From assembly GCF_013343215.1 (NCBI RefSeq), contig NZ_CP039143.1, forward strand, positions 806,001-870,000: a DNA stretch of 64,000 nt, read 5' to 3'. This DNA is from Acinetobacter sp. 10FS3-1. Its GTDB lineage: Bacteria; Pseudomonadota; Gammaproteobacteria; Pseudomonadales; Moraxellaceae. The position numbers and the translations under genes are program-made. The first letter of the stretch is position 1. Every line of letters starts with the position of its first letter. Shown in pieces: positions 18,091 through 27,609 of this stretch. The notes under the pieces were generated by a model, which worked only from the letters and a program-made list of their open reading frames with translations, made no database searches and had not been told where the DNA came from.

Positions 18091-19740
18091 ATGAATATGG
18101 ACAGTAAACCCAATAAGGTGAAAATGGATAAGGTGCTGGCAACAGTCAGTTTATCTATTGTTTTCCTGTCGGTTATTGCGCTTTCAGTGTATTCGAAAGA
18201 ATCAATTGCATTTGCAGAAAAGATTTTATTTTGGAGTACCTCACTTTTTTCTGCGCCAGTTCTTTTGTTCGGCTTTTTTGCCTGTGTATTTGTGGCGGGC
18301 TTAGCATTCAGCAAATATGGACATATCAAGCTCGGTGAAGGGAAACCTGAGTACAGCACGTCTTCGTGGATTTTCATGTTTATCTTGGCAGGTCTAGGCT
18401 CATCGACATTATATTGGGGCTTTTTAGACTGGGCATATTATTATCAAACACCAGGTTTGAATATTACACCTCAAACACCTGAAGCATTGAAATACAGCGT
18501 GCCCTATACCATGTTTCATTGGACGATTAGTGCATGGTCAATTTATGCTTTAGCATCTATTTCAGTATGTTATAGCTTTCATGTACGCAAAAATAAAGGC
18601 TTGAGTCTGGCATCAATTATCGAGTCGATCACAGGTTTTAAAGCCACAGGCATAGTTGGGCGCTCAATTGACTTGTTGTTCTTACTGTGTATGTTTGGTG
18701 CTTTAACGATTTCACTCGTTCTTACCGCAATTACGTTTACGAATATTTTATCGGCATTGACAGGTATTCCAAATACTTTCATGACCAATGCCATTATTGT
18801 ACTTTTTGTATCTGTTTTATTTGCTCTAAGCTCTTATGTGGGTATGGACAAAGGCATGCAACGCCTGAGTTCAATGGTGTGTTATGCGGTTTTCGCATTT
18901 GCGCTGTATGTTTTCTTCTTTGGTCCTAGCCAGTTCATTTTAAATAATACCATTACCAGTATTGGTTTAATGTTTAGCAACTTTGTCAGCATGAGTTTAT
19001 TTACCGACCCATTGGGCGATGGCAAATTTACCCGTGAATGGACGGTATTTTACTGGTTGTGGTGGACGTCTTATGCACCAGGTGTAGCATTATTTGTCAC
19101 CCGAGTATCAAAAGGTCGCACGATTAAAGAAGTATTACTTGCCATGGTACTTGGTGGTAGTGCTGGGATGTGGATTTTCTTTGGCATCATGGAAAATTAC
19201 AGTATTTACCAGTTTTTACATGGTGTGGTGAATGTCCCTGAAGTGTTGAGCACTCAAGGGGGAGAGGTGGCGATTGCACAGCTCTTGAACCTCTTACCAG
19301 GCGGCACATTGATGATGTGGATCTTCTTGGCAATTATGGTGATTTTCCTTGCAGCACACATGGATGCAGTGGGTTATGCCGTATCAGCAACCTGCTCTAA
19401 AGGCTTGCAAGAAGGACAAGATCCTTCACAAAATGTGCGTCTGTTCTGGTGTGTGATGCTGACTTTAGTGCCCTTGGCGATGATTTTTTCCAAAGCACCT
19501 TTAGATACCATGAAAGCAGCAACCATCGTCACAGCTTTACCTTTCATTATCATTATTTTGGTACAGACTTTTGGTCTGGTGCGCTGGTTACGTGAGGACT
19601 ATGCAAAATTGCCCTCTTATATGATTGAAAAAGGTGAGAAAAGCGACACGCTCAAACGTATTCAACAAAGTAATGAAACACTGATTCAACAAGCATTGAA
19701 CAGTGAATTAAAGTCTGAGCATGAAAGGAAGTCTGTGTGA
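18091..19740 (+). CDS. BCCT-family carnitine/betaine transporter
   Basis: A 549-residue betaine/carnitine/choline transporter with 12 predicted helices. The family signature is seen as WTVFYWLWWTSYAPGVALFVTRVSKGRTIKE (split here only by reading: core WTVFYWLWW and SKGRTIKE). An aromatic substrate box is suggested by the Trp-rich segment YWGFLDWAYYY. The location at the head of a carnitine degradation operon indicates import of carnitine or a related quaternary amine. The stop overlaps the start of the hydrolase-like gene (TGATG). A second ATG six bases downstream has better spacing from AAGGA and may be the true start. Confidence 0.9.
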   Translation: MNMDSKPNKVKMDKVLATVSLSIVFLSVIALSVYSKESIAFAEKILFWSTSLFSAPVLLFGFFACVFVAGLAFSKYGHIKLGEGKPEYSTSSWIFMFILAGLGSSTLYWGFLDWAYYYQTPGLNITPQTPEALKYSVPYTMFHWTISAWSIYALASISVCYSFHVRKNKGLSLASIIESITGFKATGIVGRSIDLLFLLCMFGALTISLVLTAITFTNILSALTGIPNTFMTNAIIVLFVSVLFALSSYVGMDKGMQRLSSMVCYAVFAFALYVFFFGPSQFILNNTITSIGLMFSNFVSMSLFTDPLGDGKFTREWTVFYWLWWTSYAPGVALFVTRVSKGRTIKEVLLAMVLGGSAGMWIFFGIMENYSIYQFLHGVVNVPEVLSTQGGEVAIAQLLNLLPGGTLMMWIFLAIMVIFLAAHMDAVGYAVSATCSKGLQEGQDPSQNVRLFWCVMLTLVPLAMIFSKAPLDTMKAATIVTALPFIIIILVQTFGLVRWLREDYAKLPSYMIEKGEKSDTLKRIQQSNETLIQQALNSELKSEHERKSV

Positions 19741-20654
19741 TGGAAAATAGTCAGCCAATTCTAACCGAAGAGATGCACATGTTTGATTATTGGAGTGGTG
19801 TATATAGCCCTGCTGATCAACATATTGACTCTTTGCGTGCAGCTTATGATGCTTTTCAGCAACATTACACCTTACCGCGCACGGAAGGCATGTGTATCGA
19901 AGATCATACTTTGACACTACCGACGCATCGCATCGACATGCGTGTGTTCTCACCTGAAGATATTGAACCCCTAACCGGTTGGTCATGGATTTTTTATGTA
20001 CATGGTGGAGGCAATGTGGTGGGAGGTGCAGACTCACATGAATATATTGCCCGCCAATTGGCACGTGATCTTAAAGTCAAAGTCTTTTTAGCTGAATATG
20101 GTTTAGTGCCTGAGTTTGGCTGGACGCAAGGACAGCAAGATTGTCTGGATGTTTATCAACTTATTTTGCAACAAGCAGAAAAATGGAATATCCGTCCTGA
20201 GCATGGTGCAATTGTGGCAGATGGTTCAGGCGCTGTGCTTGCATTACAAGTGCAACAAGCACTATCAGCACAGCAACAACCGAAAGCATTGGTATTAATT
20301 TTCCCATCATTTGTAACTCAAAACAGCGCAACGCATCAACCACAAAGTTTGATCTATCAAATTGAAGATCAACATTTGATGCAAACATGGACAGGGGTGT
20401 CAGCACAACACGCGTTGCGTACTGTGCCCCAGCTAAAACATGCTGTGCCAAGCAGTTTTATTGCATTGACGCAATATGATGTATGTCATGGGGCAAATTT
20501 AGACTTGTTGGAAAAATTAAAGCAGCTCAATACCCAAGTAGACGTTTATACAGGCATGGGTTTAAGGGGCAATTGTCTGCCTTTACTCCGTGATTGTTAT
20601 GCAGTTGCTTCAGTGTATGAGGCATTACTGAAATTTTTACAGCCTAATTTTTAA
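19740..20654 (+). CDS. Alpha/beta hydrolase-like protein with degenerate catalytic residues
   Basis: A 304-residue protein of the alpha/beta-hydrolase fold-3 (HSL) type. The oxyanion HGGG motif is intact (FYVHGGGNVVGG). The nucleophile motif GDSAG is replaced by ADGSG, which places Gly where Ser is expected and moves Ser one position. The acid is present in ALTQYDVCHG, but the usual terminal His of GMxHGF is replaced (TGMGLRGNCLPL). It may act by an unusual mechanism or have lost hydrolysis. A role in releasing carnitine from acylcarnitine or in binding a pathway intermediate would fit the operon, but is not shown. The ATG overlaps the transporter stop; a GTG three bases upstream is an alternative. 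Confidence 0.8.
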   Translation: MENSQPILTEEMHMFDYWSGVYSPADQHIDSLRAAYDAFQQHYTLPRTEGMCIEDHTLTLPTHRIDMRVFSPEDIEPLTGWSWIFYVHGGGNVVGGADSHEYIARQLARDLKVKVFLAEYGLVPEFGWTQGQQDCLDVYQLILQQAEKWNIRPEHGAIVADGSGAVLALQVQQALSAQQQPKALVLIFPSFVTQNSATHQPQSLIYQIEDQHLMQTWTGVSAQHALRTVPQLKHAVPSSFIALTQYDVCHGANLDLLEKLKQLNTQVDVYTGMGLRGNCLPLLRDCYAVASVYEALLKFLQPNF

Positions 20655-20688
20655 AAAATCAGAATTCAATTTTAGTGAGGAGAATGTG

Positions 20689-21831
20689 ATGAATTCACTT
20701 GAGAAAATTCCTACTGTCGAAGCAGTGGATACATTACCTGAAGATTTTTGTCAGGATGCAGACAATGCTTGGACAATTCCAAAAGCATTCTATACGTCTA
20801 AAAAAGTATTTGAAAAGGAAGCCGCAGAAATCTATGCAAAAAGTTGGATTTGTGTAGGACATTGCAGCGAAGTTGCAACACCAAACCAATATTTCACCCG
20901 TAAAATTATTGGTGAAAATATCATCGTGATTCGTGGTAAAGACAGTGTCTTACGTGCATTTTATAATGTGTGCCCACACCGTGGACATGAGTTATTAACA
21001 GGTGCGGGTAAATCTAAAAATGTCATCACTTGCCCATATCATGCATGGACATTCAAATTAGATGGCTCATTGGCATTGGCACGTAACTGTGAAAATGTTG
21101 CCAACTTTGACAAAGAAGGTTCAAACCTTGTGTCTCTAAAAGTTGAAGAGCATGCGGGTTTCATTTTCATCAATATGGATCCTGAAGCAACGTGTGTTGC
21201 TGATCAATTGCCTGGTTTTGCTGAAAAATTAGCCGAAGCATGTAAGGTTGTAAAAGATCTTAAACTTGCAGCACGTTTTATTACAGATACCGCAGCGAAC
21301 TGGAAACTCATCGTTGATAACTACATGGAATGCTACCACTGTGGTCCTGCACACCCTGGCTTCTCGGACTCTGTACAAGTCGATAAATACTGGCATACGA
21401 TTCATGAAAACTGGACTTTACAGTTTGGTTATGCACGTTCTTCTGAAAAATCATTCAAATTAGATCCATCGATTGTTGATCCGTCTTTCAGTGGTTTCTG
21501 GACTTGGCCTAGTACGATGTTCAACGTACCACCAGGTGGTGATTTCATGACTGCAATTTACGAATTCCCAGTGGATGAAGAAACTACATTACAGCACTAC
21601 GACATCTATTTCTTAAATGAAGAATTGACTCAAGATCAGAAAGATTTGATCGAATGGTACAAACATGTGTTCCGCCCAGAAGATTTAAATCTAGTTGAGA
21701 GCGTACAACGTGGTTTAAAATCAAGGGGTTACCGCGGTCAAGATCGTATCATGACTGATAAACAACGTTCAGGTATCAGCGAGCATGGTATTGCTTATTT
21801 CCAGAGTCTTGTAGCCAAACATCATCAATAA
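20689..21831 (+). CDS. cntA: Carnitine monooxygenase oxygenase subunit
   Basis: Rieske oxygenase that cleaves carnitine to trimethylamine and malic semialdehyde. From the ATG at 20689 (GAGGAG upstream) it has 380 residues. The Rieske site is Cys95-x-His97 (CPHRG) and Cys115-x2-His118 (CPYHAW). The mononuclear iron site lies in DNYMECYHCGPAHP, with His217 and His222. Instead of the bridging Asp of most Rieske oxygenases there is Glu214, the hallmark of the CntA/YeaW group. The sequence is very close to what is known for A. baumannii CntA. A GTG three bases upstream is less well spaced from the ribosome site. Confidence 0.95.
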   Translation: MNSLEKIPTVEAVDTLPEDFCQDADNAWTIPKAFYTSKKVFEKEAAEIYAKSWICVGHCSEVATPNQYFTRKIIGENIIVIRGKDSVLRAFYNVCPHRGHELLTGAGKSKNVITCPYHAWTFKLDGSLALARNCENVANFDKEGSNLVSLKVEEHAGFIFINMDPEATCVADQLPGFAEKLAEACKVVKDLKLAARFITDTAANWKLIVDNYMECYHCGPAHPGFSDSVQVDKYWHTIHENWTLQFGYARSSEKSFKLDPSIVDPSFSGFWTWPSTMFNVPPGGDFMTAIYEFPVDEETTLQHYDIYFLNEELTQDQKDLIEWYKHVFRPEDLNLVESVQRGLKSRGYRGQDRIMTDKQRSGISEHGIAYFQSLVAKHHQ

Positions 21832-21849
21832 TTTGATGAACGACACTTT

Positions 21850-21886
21850 TGGGTTAGGAATAAGCCCATTCTTATTTCTCAACCCA
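21850..21886 (+). other. Intergenic hairpin in the carnitine operon
   Basis: TGGGTTAGGAATAAG and CTTATTTCTCAACCCA form a long imperfect stem with a 6-base loop between cntA and the dehydrogenase gene. No U run follows, so an mRNA processing or stabilising element is more likely than a terminator. Confidence 0.5.
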
Positions 21887-21910
21887 AGACGCTAACTATA
21901 GGAACAAACA

Positions 21911-23362
21911 ATGTCAGCATTACAAGAAAACGCGTTATTCCAACAATCTGCTTTTATTGCGGGACAATGGGTTAATGCCGATGACCAAGATCGTGTGATT
22001 GTCACTAACCCAGCCACAGATGAAGAAATTGGTTCGATCCCCAATATGGGACAAGCCGAAGCGCAACACGCAATTGAATGTGCTTATGACGCTTTGCAGT
22101 CTTGGAAAGCTTTAACTGCACAAGAACGTGCCGATTTACTATTACTATGGCACAAACTCACTTTAGAGCATGCCAATGAACTTGCTCAAATCATGACGAT
22201 TGAACAAGGGAAGCCACTTGCTGAAGCTTTAGGTGAAGTGAAATATGCAGCTTCATTTATTCAATGGTTTGCCGAGGAAGGCAAGCGTGTTTATGGCGAT
22301 GTCATTCCAACCACCAATGCAGGTCAACGTTTCTTAGTCACGAAAGAGCCTGTGGGTGTTGTTGCTGCAATTACCCCGTGGAATTTCCCATTGGCCATGA
22401 TTACACGCAAAGCTGCACCAGCACTTGCTGCGGGTTGTACCATTGTGATTAAACCTGCCAATGAAACACCTTATTGTGCTTTAGCGATTGCAAAATTAGC
22501 TGAAAAAGCTGGTATTCCAGCAGGTGTGATCAATGTGGTGACAGGTAAATCTGAAGCAATCGGTTCAGTCTTTACCACGCACGAAAAAGTAAAAAAACTG
22601 ACGTTTACAGGCTCTACACCTGTAGGTCGTTTGCTTATGCAGCAGTGTGCGCCAACCATTAAAAAGCTTGCGCTAGAACTGGGGGGGAATGCACCCCTGA
22701 TCGTCTTTGAAGATGCTGATTTAGACAAAGCAGTTCAAGGTGCGATGTTGGCAAAATACCGTAACGCAGGGCAAACCTGTGTATGTGCTAACCGTATTTA
22801 TGTGCATAAAAATATCTATGCTGCATTTACTGAAAAATTTGTCGCTGCGGTACAGGCTTTAAAAATTGGCAATGGTTTGGATGCAGGTGTGCAAATTGGG
22901 CCATTAATTAATGAAAAAGCTGTACTCAAAGCTGAAAAACTGATTGATGAAGCATGCAGCAAAGGTGCAAAAATTGCCTGTGGTGGTCAGCGTCATGCAT
23001 TAGGCCATAGCTTTTTTGAGCCAACGATTTTGACCAATGTCGATCAAAGCATGGAAATTGTCTCTGAAGAAATCTTTGGACCTGTTGCACCTTTGATCGA
23101 TTTTGAAACTGATGAAGAAGTGATTGAACAAGCCAATGCCACAATTTACGGCTTAGCGGCTTATATCTATACCGAAAATATTTCTCGTATTTTTAAGGTT
23201 TCAGAGCAACTTGAATATGGCATGGTGGGTATGAACTCTACTGCTATTTCTAATGAAGTTGTACCTTTTGGTGGGGTGAAACAGTCAGGTATTGGTCGTG
23301 AAGGTTCTAAATATGGTTTAGAAGAATTTATGACCATTAAATATTTATGTTTAGCGGTTTAA
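21911..23362 (+). CDS. NAD(P)-dependent semialdehyde dehydrogenase (malic semialdehyde)
   Basis: A 483-residue aldehyde dehydrogenase of the GabD type. Catalytic residues are in place: Asn157 in ITPWNFP, Glu256 in LALELGGN and Cys290 in NAGQTCVCANR; the NAD site shows FTGSTPVGR. Succinate-semialdehyde dehydrogenase is the nearest well-known function. Between cntA and cntB, however, the expected substrate is malic semialdehyde, the product of carnitine cleavage, which would be oxidised to malate. The ribosome site is AGGA, and the gene follows an intergenic hairpin. Confidence 0.88.
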   Translation: MSALQENALFQQSAFIAGQWVNADDQDRVIVTNPATDEEIGSIPNMGQAEAQHAIECAYDALQSWKALTAQERADLLLLWHKLTLEHANELAQIMTIEQGKPLAEALGEVKYAASFIQWFAEEGKRVYGDVIPTTNAGQRFLVTKEPVGVVAAITPWNFPLAMITRKAAPALAAGCTIVIKPANETPYCALAIAKLAEKAGIPAGVINVVTGKSEAIGSVFTTHEKVKKLTFTGSTPVGRLLMQQCAPTIKKLALELGGNAPLIVFEDADLDKAVQGAMLAKYRNAGQTCVCANRIYVHKNIYAAFTEKFVAAVQALKIGNGLDAGVQIGPLINEKAVLKAEKLIDEACSKGAKIACGGQRHALGHSFFEPTILTNVDQSMEIVSEEIFGPVAPLIDFETDEEVIEQANATIYGLAAYIYTENISRIFKVSEQLEYGMVGMNSTAISNEVVPFGGVKQSGIGREGSKYGLEEFMTIKYLCLAV

Positions 23363-23516
23363 TTTTTTATTTCGTATAAAGAGTTCATTTTATTGCGCTA
23401 AATTTCCCAAACTTTGAGTGGCATTTTAGCAATGTCACTCAGGATTTTGGGGAATATGTTTTCCAAAATTAAAGACTGTGCATGCAGTATTTTATGCTAA
23501 AAATCAGGATTTACAG

Positions 23517-24476
23517 ATGACTGACAGTTATCAAATGTTTCCCTCTGTTGTTACAGCAGTCGAACAACTTACGCCATTGATTAAACGTTTTACTTTTAAA
23601 CGTCAAGATGGTGAAAACTTTCCAGCATTTACTGGCGGAAGTCATATCATTGTCAAAATGAATGACAAACTTTCCAATGCTTATTCATTGATGAGCAATG
23701 CCAATGATTTATCGACCTACCAAGTATGTGTCCGTAAAGATGTGGAAGGAAAAGGTGGTTCTGTATTTATGCATGATCACTGCGTGCAAGGCTTTCAACT
23801 TGAGATTTCTTCGCCAAAAAACCTATTTGAATTGGCACAGACAGGTGAGAAACATATTCTGATTGCGGGTGGGATCGGAATTACGCCATTCTTACCACAG
23901 ATGGACGAATTGGCTGCACGCGGAGTAAATTATGAATTACATTATGCATTCCGTTCACCTGAACATGCGGCTTTGCTAAGTGATTTAAAACAAAGTATTC
24001 ATGCTGAATATATTTACAGTTATATCGACAGTGAAGGTTCACATTTAGATTTAAATACACTCATTGGTTCTCAGCCCAAAGGTACCCATGTTTATGTATG
24101 TGGACCAAAACCCATGATTGATGCGGTGATTAATACCTGTAATCAGCACCGTTATCGTGATGAATATATTCATTGGGAACAGTTTGCCTCAAGTGCGCCT
24201 GAAAATGCTGAATCGTTTACTGTCATTTTAGCAAAATCAAATCAGCGTATTGAAGTGATGGCAGATCAAACTATTTTACAAGCGATCGAAGCGTTGAATG
24301 TGGACGTCGAATGCTTATGCCGAGAAGGTGTCTGCGGAACGTGTGAAACTGCGATTTTACAAGGTGAAGCGGAGCATTTTGATCAATATTTAGATGATGA
24401 TGAAAAAGCATCACAACAAAGTATGATGATCTGTGTTTCTCGTGCGAAAGGCAAAGAAATTACATTGGATCTTTGA
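23517..24476 (+). CDS. cntB: Carnitine monooxygenase reductase subunit
   Basis: Reductase that feeds electrons from NAD(P)H through a flavin and a [2Fe-2S] cluster to CntA. From the ATG at 23517 (AGGA with a 7-base spacer) it has 319 residues. The order is flavin domain (SNAYSLMSN), nucleotide domain (ILIAGGIGITPFLPQ, VCGPKPMIDAV), then a C-terminal ferredoxin domain with CREGVCGTCETAIL. This order, with the cluster at the C-terminus, marks the phthalate-dioxygenase-reductase type and differs from AntC and MopP in this window. An in-frame ATG 39 bases upstream has no ribosome site. Confidence 0.93.
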   Translation: MTDSYQMFPSVVTAVEQLTPLIKRFTFKRQDGENFPAFTGGSHIIVKMNDKLSNAYSLMSNANDLSTYQVCVRKDVEGKGGSVFMHDHCVQGFQLEISSPKNLFELAQTGEKHILIAGGIGITPFLPQMDELAARGVNYELHYAFRSPEHAALLSDLKQSIHAEYIYSYIDSEGSHLDLNTLIGSQPKGTHVYVCGPKPMIDAVINTCNQHRYRDEYIHWEQFASSAPENAESFTVILAKSNQRIEVMADQTILQAIEALNVDVECLCREGVCGTCETAILQGEAEHFDQYLDDDEKASQQSMMICVSRAKGKEITLDL

Positions 24477-24667
24477 TTTTTAATAATTTTTTATATATTA
24501 AAATAGATGGGCATAATATAAATCTCTGTAAGATAGTTTTATTATGCTCATCATTTTAAATTAAGGGATGAATGTTTAAAAATAAGTAAATTTATAAATA
24601 CTATATTTTTATGGCTTTGTTGTATAAACCTATTATTCAAGGTCTCATCAACACTATAATTTCAAAG

Positions 24668-25706
24668 GGCTTTGTTGCACAAACCTATCTGTAAAGGCTT
24701 TTTCAGCGATATAATTTTCAAATGAAGAAGCCTACACACAAAATCTACCGCACAACCAATTGGCCCGCATATAACCGAGCACTCATGAGTCGCGGAAATA
24801 TTGCCATTTGGTTTGATCCTGCTACGCAATGGTATGCTCCATCAAAAGGCAAACAAGGGCGAAATCAAACCTACTCCGACGCAGCTATCCAATGCTGCTT
24901 AATGATTAAATCTCTATTCCGTTTGTCTTTACGTATGGTCACTGGCTTTGTGCAAAGTCTGATTAAACTTTGCGGATTAAATTGGACCGCACCAGATTAC
25001 AGTACGCTTTGTAGAAGACAAAAGCATATTGATATTGCAATCAGCTACCAAAAAAGTAGCGATGGGCTGCATCTACTCGTAGACTCTACAGGCATGAAGT
25101 TTCTAGGTGAGGGCGAATGGAAACGCAAGAAACATGGAGCTGAATATCGTCGCCAATGGCGTAAACTACATATTGGTATAGATGCCAAAACCCTACAAAT
25201 ACGCGCTATTCAGCTCACAACCAATAATGTCAGTGATTCACAGGTGCTTGGTGATTTACTTAATCAGATTCCACAAGATGAGCAGATTGACTCTGTTTAT
25301 ACCGATGGAGCTTATGACACCAAGCAATGCCGTCAGGTCATTGCAGATCGGCAAGCGCATGCGGTGATTCCACCTAGAAAAAATGCGAAACCATGGAAAG
25401 ATACAAAGAGTAGCTCGCTAGAGCGAAATGAATTACTTCGAACAGTTAAACATTTAGGCAGGACATTATGGAAAAAATGGTCAGGCTATCATCGCCGCAG
25501 TTTGGTGGAAACCAAGATGCATTGCATCAAATTATTAGGCGATAAATTAATGGCAAGAAGCTTTCCTAGTCAGGTGAATGAGATCCATGCACGTGTAGCA
25601 GTCCTTAACAGATTTACGGAATTAGGTCGCCCACTTACCCAAGTTACGCCTTAAATTTGGATCAATTAGGGGCGCTTTGCATTTCAAATCTTTGTGCAAC
25701 AAAGCC
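24668..25706 (+). mobile_element. IS5-family (IS903-like) insertion sequence, 1,039 bp
   Basis: The terminal inverted repeats start GGCTTTGTTGCACAAA on both ends. A 9-base target duplication, ATTTCAAAG, flanks the element at 24659-24667 and 25707-25715. The element carries one intact transposase gene. Intact ends and an exact duplication suggest a recent insertion. It separates cntB from the malic enzyme gene. Confidence 0.93.
24722..25654 (+). CDS. IS5-family transposase
   Basis: A complete 310-residue DDE transposase. The catalytic residues are Asp in LLVDSTGMK, Asp in YTDGAYDT and Glu in RRSLVETKM, with the Y-(2)-R-(3)-E type spacing of the IS4/IS5 superfamily. The N-terminus has the DDE_Tnp_1-associated segment YSDAAIQCCLMIKSLFRLSL. 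No frameshift or internal stop is present, so the element may be active. Confidence 0.93.
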   Translation: MKKPTHKIYRTTNWPAYNRALMSRGNIAIWFDPATQWYAPSKGKQGRNQTYSDAAIQCCLMIKSLFRLSLRMVTGFVQSLIKLCGLNWTAPDYSTLCRRQKHIDIAISYQKSSDGLHLLVDSTGMKFLGEGEWKRKKHGAEYRRQWRKLHIGIDAKTLQIRAIQLTTNNVSDSQVLGDLLNQIPQDEQIDSVYTDGAYDTKQCRQVIADRQAHAVIPPRKNAKPWKDTKSSSLERNELLRTVKHLGRTLWKKWSGYHRRSLVETKMHCIKLLGDKLMARSFPSQVNEIHARVAVLNRFTELGRPLTQVTP

Positions 25707-25871
25707 ATTTCAAAGTGAAGAAGCTTATATTCAAAACTTACCGTACATCCAAGAGTCTTTCGTATAACTCCGTATTGAGTGAAAGATATTGCTTATTTTA
25801 TTAAATTTATAAATGGCCTGTTTTTAATAATCAAGTTATTAAATACATAGATCAGCACTAAAGGGGTTAAG

Positions 25872-25904
25872 ATGAGAAAGTTTATTATTTTTAATTTTAT
25901 GTGA
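25872..25904 (+). CDS. Possible leader peptide before the malic enzyme
   Basis: ATG codes for [10 protein letters not shown] followed by TGA. It is preceded by AAGGGGTTAAG, a much better ribosome site than the one in front of the malic enzyme GTG, which starts 7 bases after this stop. The peptide is rich in Phe and Ile. It could couple or modulate translation of the malic enzyme, or be fortuitous. Confidence 0.3.
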   Translation: MRKFIIFNFM

Positions 25905-25911
25905 GTCAAAA

Positions 25912-27609
25912 GTGAATACTAATCAAAATCCTGATCGTCCACTTTATATTCCATATGCAGGCAATACTTTACTTGAGTTGCCTCTACTGAATAAAGGGTC
26001 AGCTTTTTCAGAAGAAGAGCGTATAAACTTTAACTTAAAGGGGCTTATCCCTCAAGTTATTGAGAGTATTGAGGAACAAAGTCATCGCTCATATCAGCAG
26101 TATCGTACCTTCAATGAAGATATTAATAAGCATATTTATCTAAGAAATATTCAAGATACCAATGAAACCCTGTTCTATCATTTAATTGAAAATCATTTAA
26201 GTGAAATGATGCCAATTATTTATACCCCGACTGTAGGGGAGGCATGTCAGCGCTTTTCAGATATTTATCGTCGCCATCGCGGTATTTTTATTTCATACCC
26301 AGATCGCCATCATATTGATGACATTTTACATAATGTAAACCGGAGAAATGTCAAAGTAATCGTGCTTACAGACGGTGAGCGCATTTTGGGATTAGGTGAT
26401 CAGGGAATTGGTGGAATGGGAATCCCGATTGGAAAATTATCTTTATATACTGCCTGTGGCGGTATTAGTCCTGCCTACACACTGCCCATTACTTTAGATG
26501 TGGGAACCAATAACCAGCAATTATTGAATGATCCGATTTATATGGGCTGGTCTCAACCACGTATCACTGGGGATGAGTATTTTGAATTTGTAGATAAAGT
26601 GATCCAGGCGATCCAGAGAAGATGGCCGCAAGCACTGATTCAGTTTGAAGATTTTGCCCAGCATAATGCGATGCCTTTGTTAGAAAAATACCGGGATCAG
26701 GTATGCTGTTTTAATGATGATATTCAGGGAACAGCTGCTGTAGCAGTTGGAAGCCTGATAGCAGCTTCACATGCATCCAATCAACAGTTAAAAGATCAAA
26801 CGGTTGCCTTTTTAGGCGCTGGATCGGCCGGTTGTGGTATTGCAGAGCAGATTATTGCCCAGATGGTAGCAGAAGGTCTGACCGATGCCGAGGCAAGAAA
26901 ACGGGTATTTATGGTTGACCGCTTTGGCCTGATCACAGAAAATCAGCCAAATTTACTGAATTTCCAAAGAAAATTAGCTCAAGATCTGAAAAATATTGCT
27001 GGATGGGCGGAGGCTGAACAGACCATATCCTTGCTGGATGTGGTTAAATTTGCCAAACCCACGGTGTTAATCGGGGTTTCTGGGCAGCCCGGCTTATTTA
27101 GCAAAGATATTATCACTGCCATGGTGCAGAACTGCGAATCTCCAATTATTTTTCCTTTATCGAATCCAACCTCTCAAGTGGAAGCTGTGCCTGCTGATAT
27201 TATCCAGTGGACACAGGGCAAGGCACTGATTGCTACCGGTAGTCCATTTGCACCCGTCAATTATCACGAAGAGATTTATCATATCTCTCAATGCAATAAT
27301 TCTTATATCTTTCCAGGTATAGGGATGGGGGTTATTGCTTCAGGGGCTACACGCGTGACCAATAAAATGCTGATGGCATCCAGTAATGCTCTGGCAGAAT
27401 GCTCGCCAAAATTAACAGATCCAAAAGCAAATTTACTTCCGGAATTGGATCAGATTCAGCATATTTCGAAAGTGATTGCTTTAAAAGTCGCTCAGGCTGC
27501 CATGGAAGAAGGGGTTGCTCCAAAGCTGACTTTGGAAGAGTTGGAGGAAAAAATTAACAGTAATTTCTGGCGTCCTCAATATCGTAAATATCATCGTATT
27601 ACATTTTAA
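25912..27609 (+). CDS. maeA: NAD-dependent malic enzyme
   Basis: Oxidative decarboxylation of malate to pyruvate. The 565-residue protein has the same length as E. coli MaeA (SfcA) and matches it over the whole length. Visible sites include the substrate motif [19 protein letters not shown], the metal-binding FEDFAQHNA and [12 protein letters not shown], and the Rossmann motif [15 protein letters not shown]. In A. baumannii a malic enzyme finishes carnitine breakdown, so this gene probably belongs functionally with the cnt genes although an IS now lies between. The start is GTG with a weak ribosome site (an upstream in-frame stop excludes a longer protein), preceded by a possible 10-codon leader. 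Confidence 0.93.
   Translation: MNTNQNPDRPLYIPYAGNTLLELPLLNKGSAFSEEERINFNLKGLIPQVIESIEEQSHRSYQQYRTFNEDINKHIYLRNIQDTNETLFYHLIENHLSEMMPIIYTPTVGEACQRFSDIYRRHRGIFISYPDRHHIDDILHNVNRRNVKVIVLTDGERILGLGDQGIGGMGIPIGKLSLYTACGGISPAYTLPITLDVGTNNQQLLNDPIYMGWSQPRITGDEYFEFVDKVIQAIQRRWPQALIQFEDFAQHNAMPLLEKYRDQVCCFNDDIQGTAAVAVGSLIAASHASNQQLKDQTVAFLGAGSAGCGIAEQIIAQMVAEGLTDAEARKRVFMVDRFGLITENQPNLLNFQRKLAQDLKNIAGWAEAEQTISLLDVVKFAKPTVLIGVSGQPGLFSKDIITAMVQNCESPIIFPLSNPTSQVEAVPADIIQWTQGKALIATGSPFAPVNYHEEIYHISQCNNSYIFPGIGMGVIASGATRVTNKMLMASSNALAECSPKLTDPKANLLPELDQIQHISKVIALKVAQAAMEEGVAPKLTLEELEEKINSNFWRPQYRKYHRITF

Larger units (their letters stand above)
24613..25797 (+). repeat. Relic of an IS5-family element, split by a second IS
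   Basis: Outside the intact IS lie two pieces of an older relative. On the left is a terminal repeat GGCTTTGTTGTATAAACC with about 37 further bases. On the right is a decayed transposase N-terminus reading VKKLIFKTYRTSKSLSYNSV, comparable to MKKPTHKIYRTTNWPAYNRA of the intact element. The rest of the old element is gone. The right limit is approximate. Confidence 0.65.
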
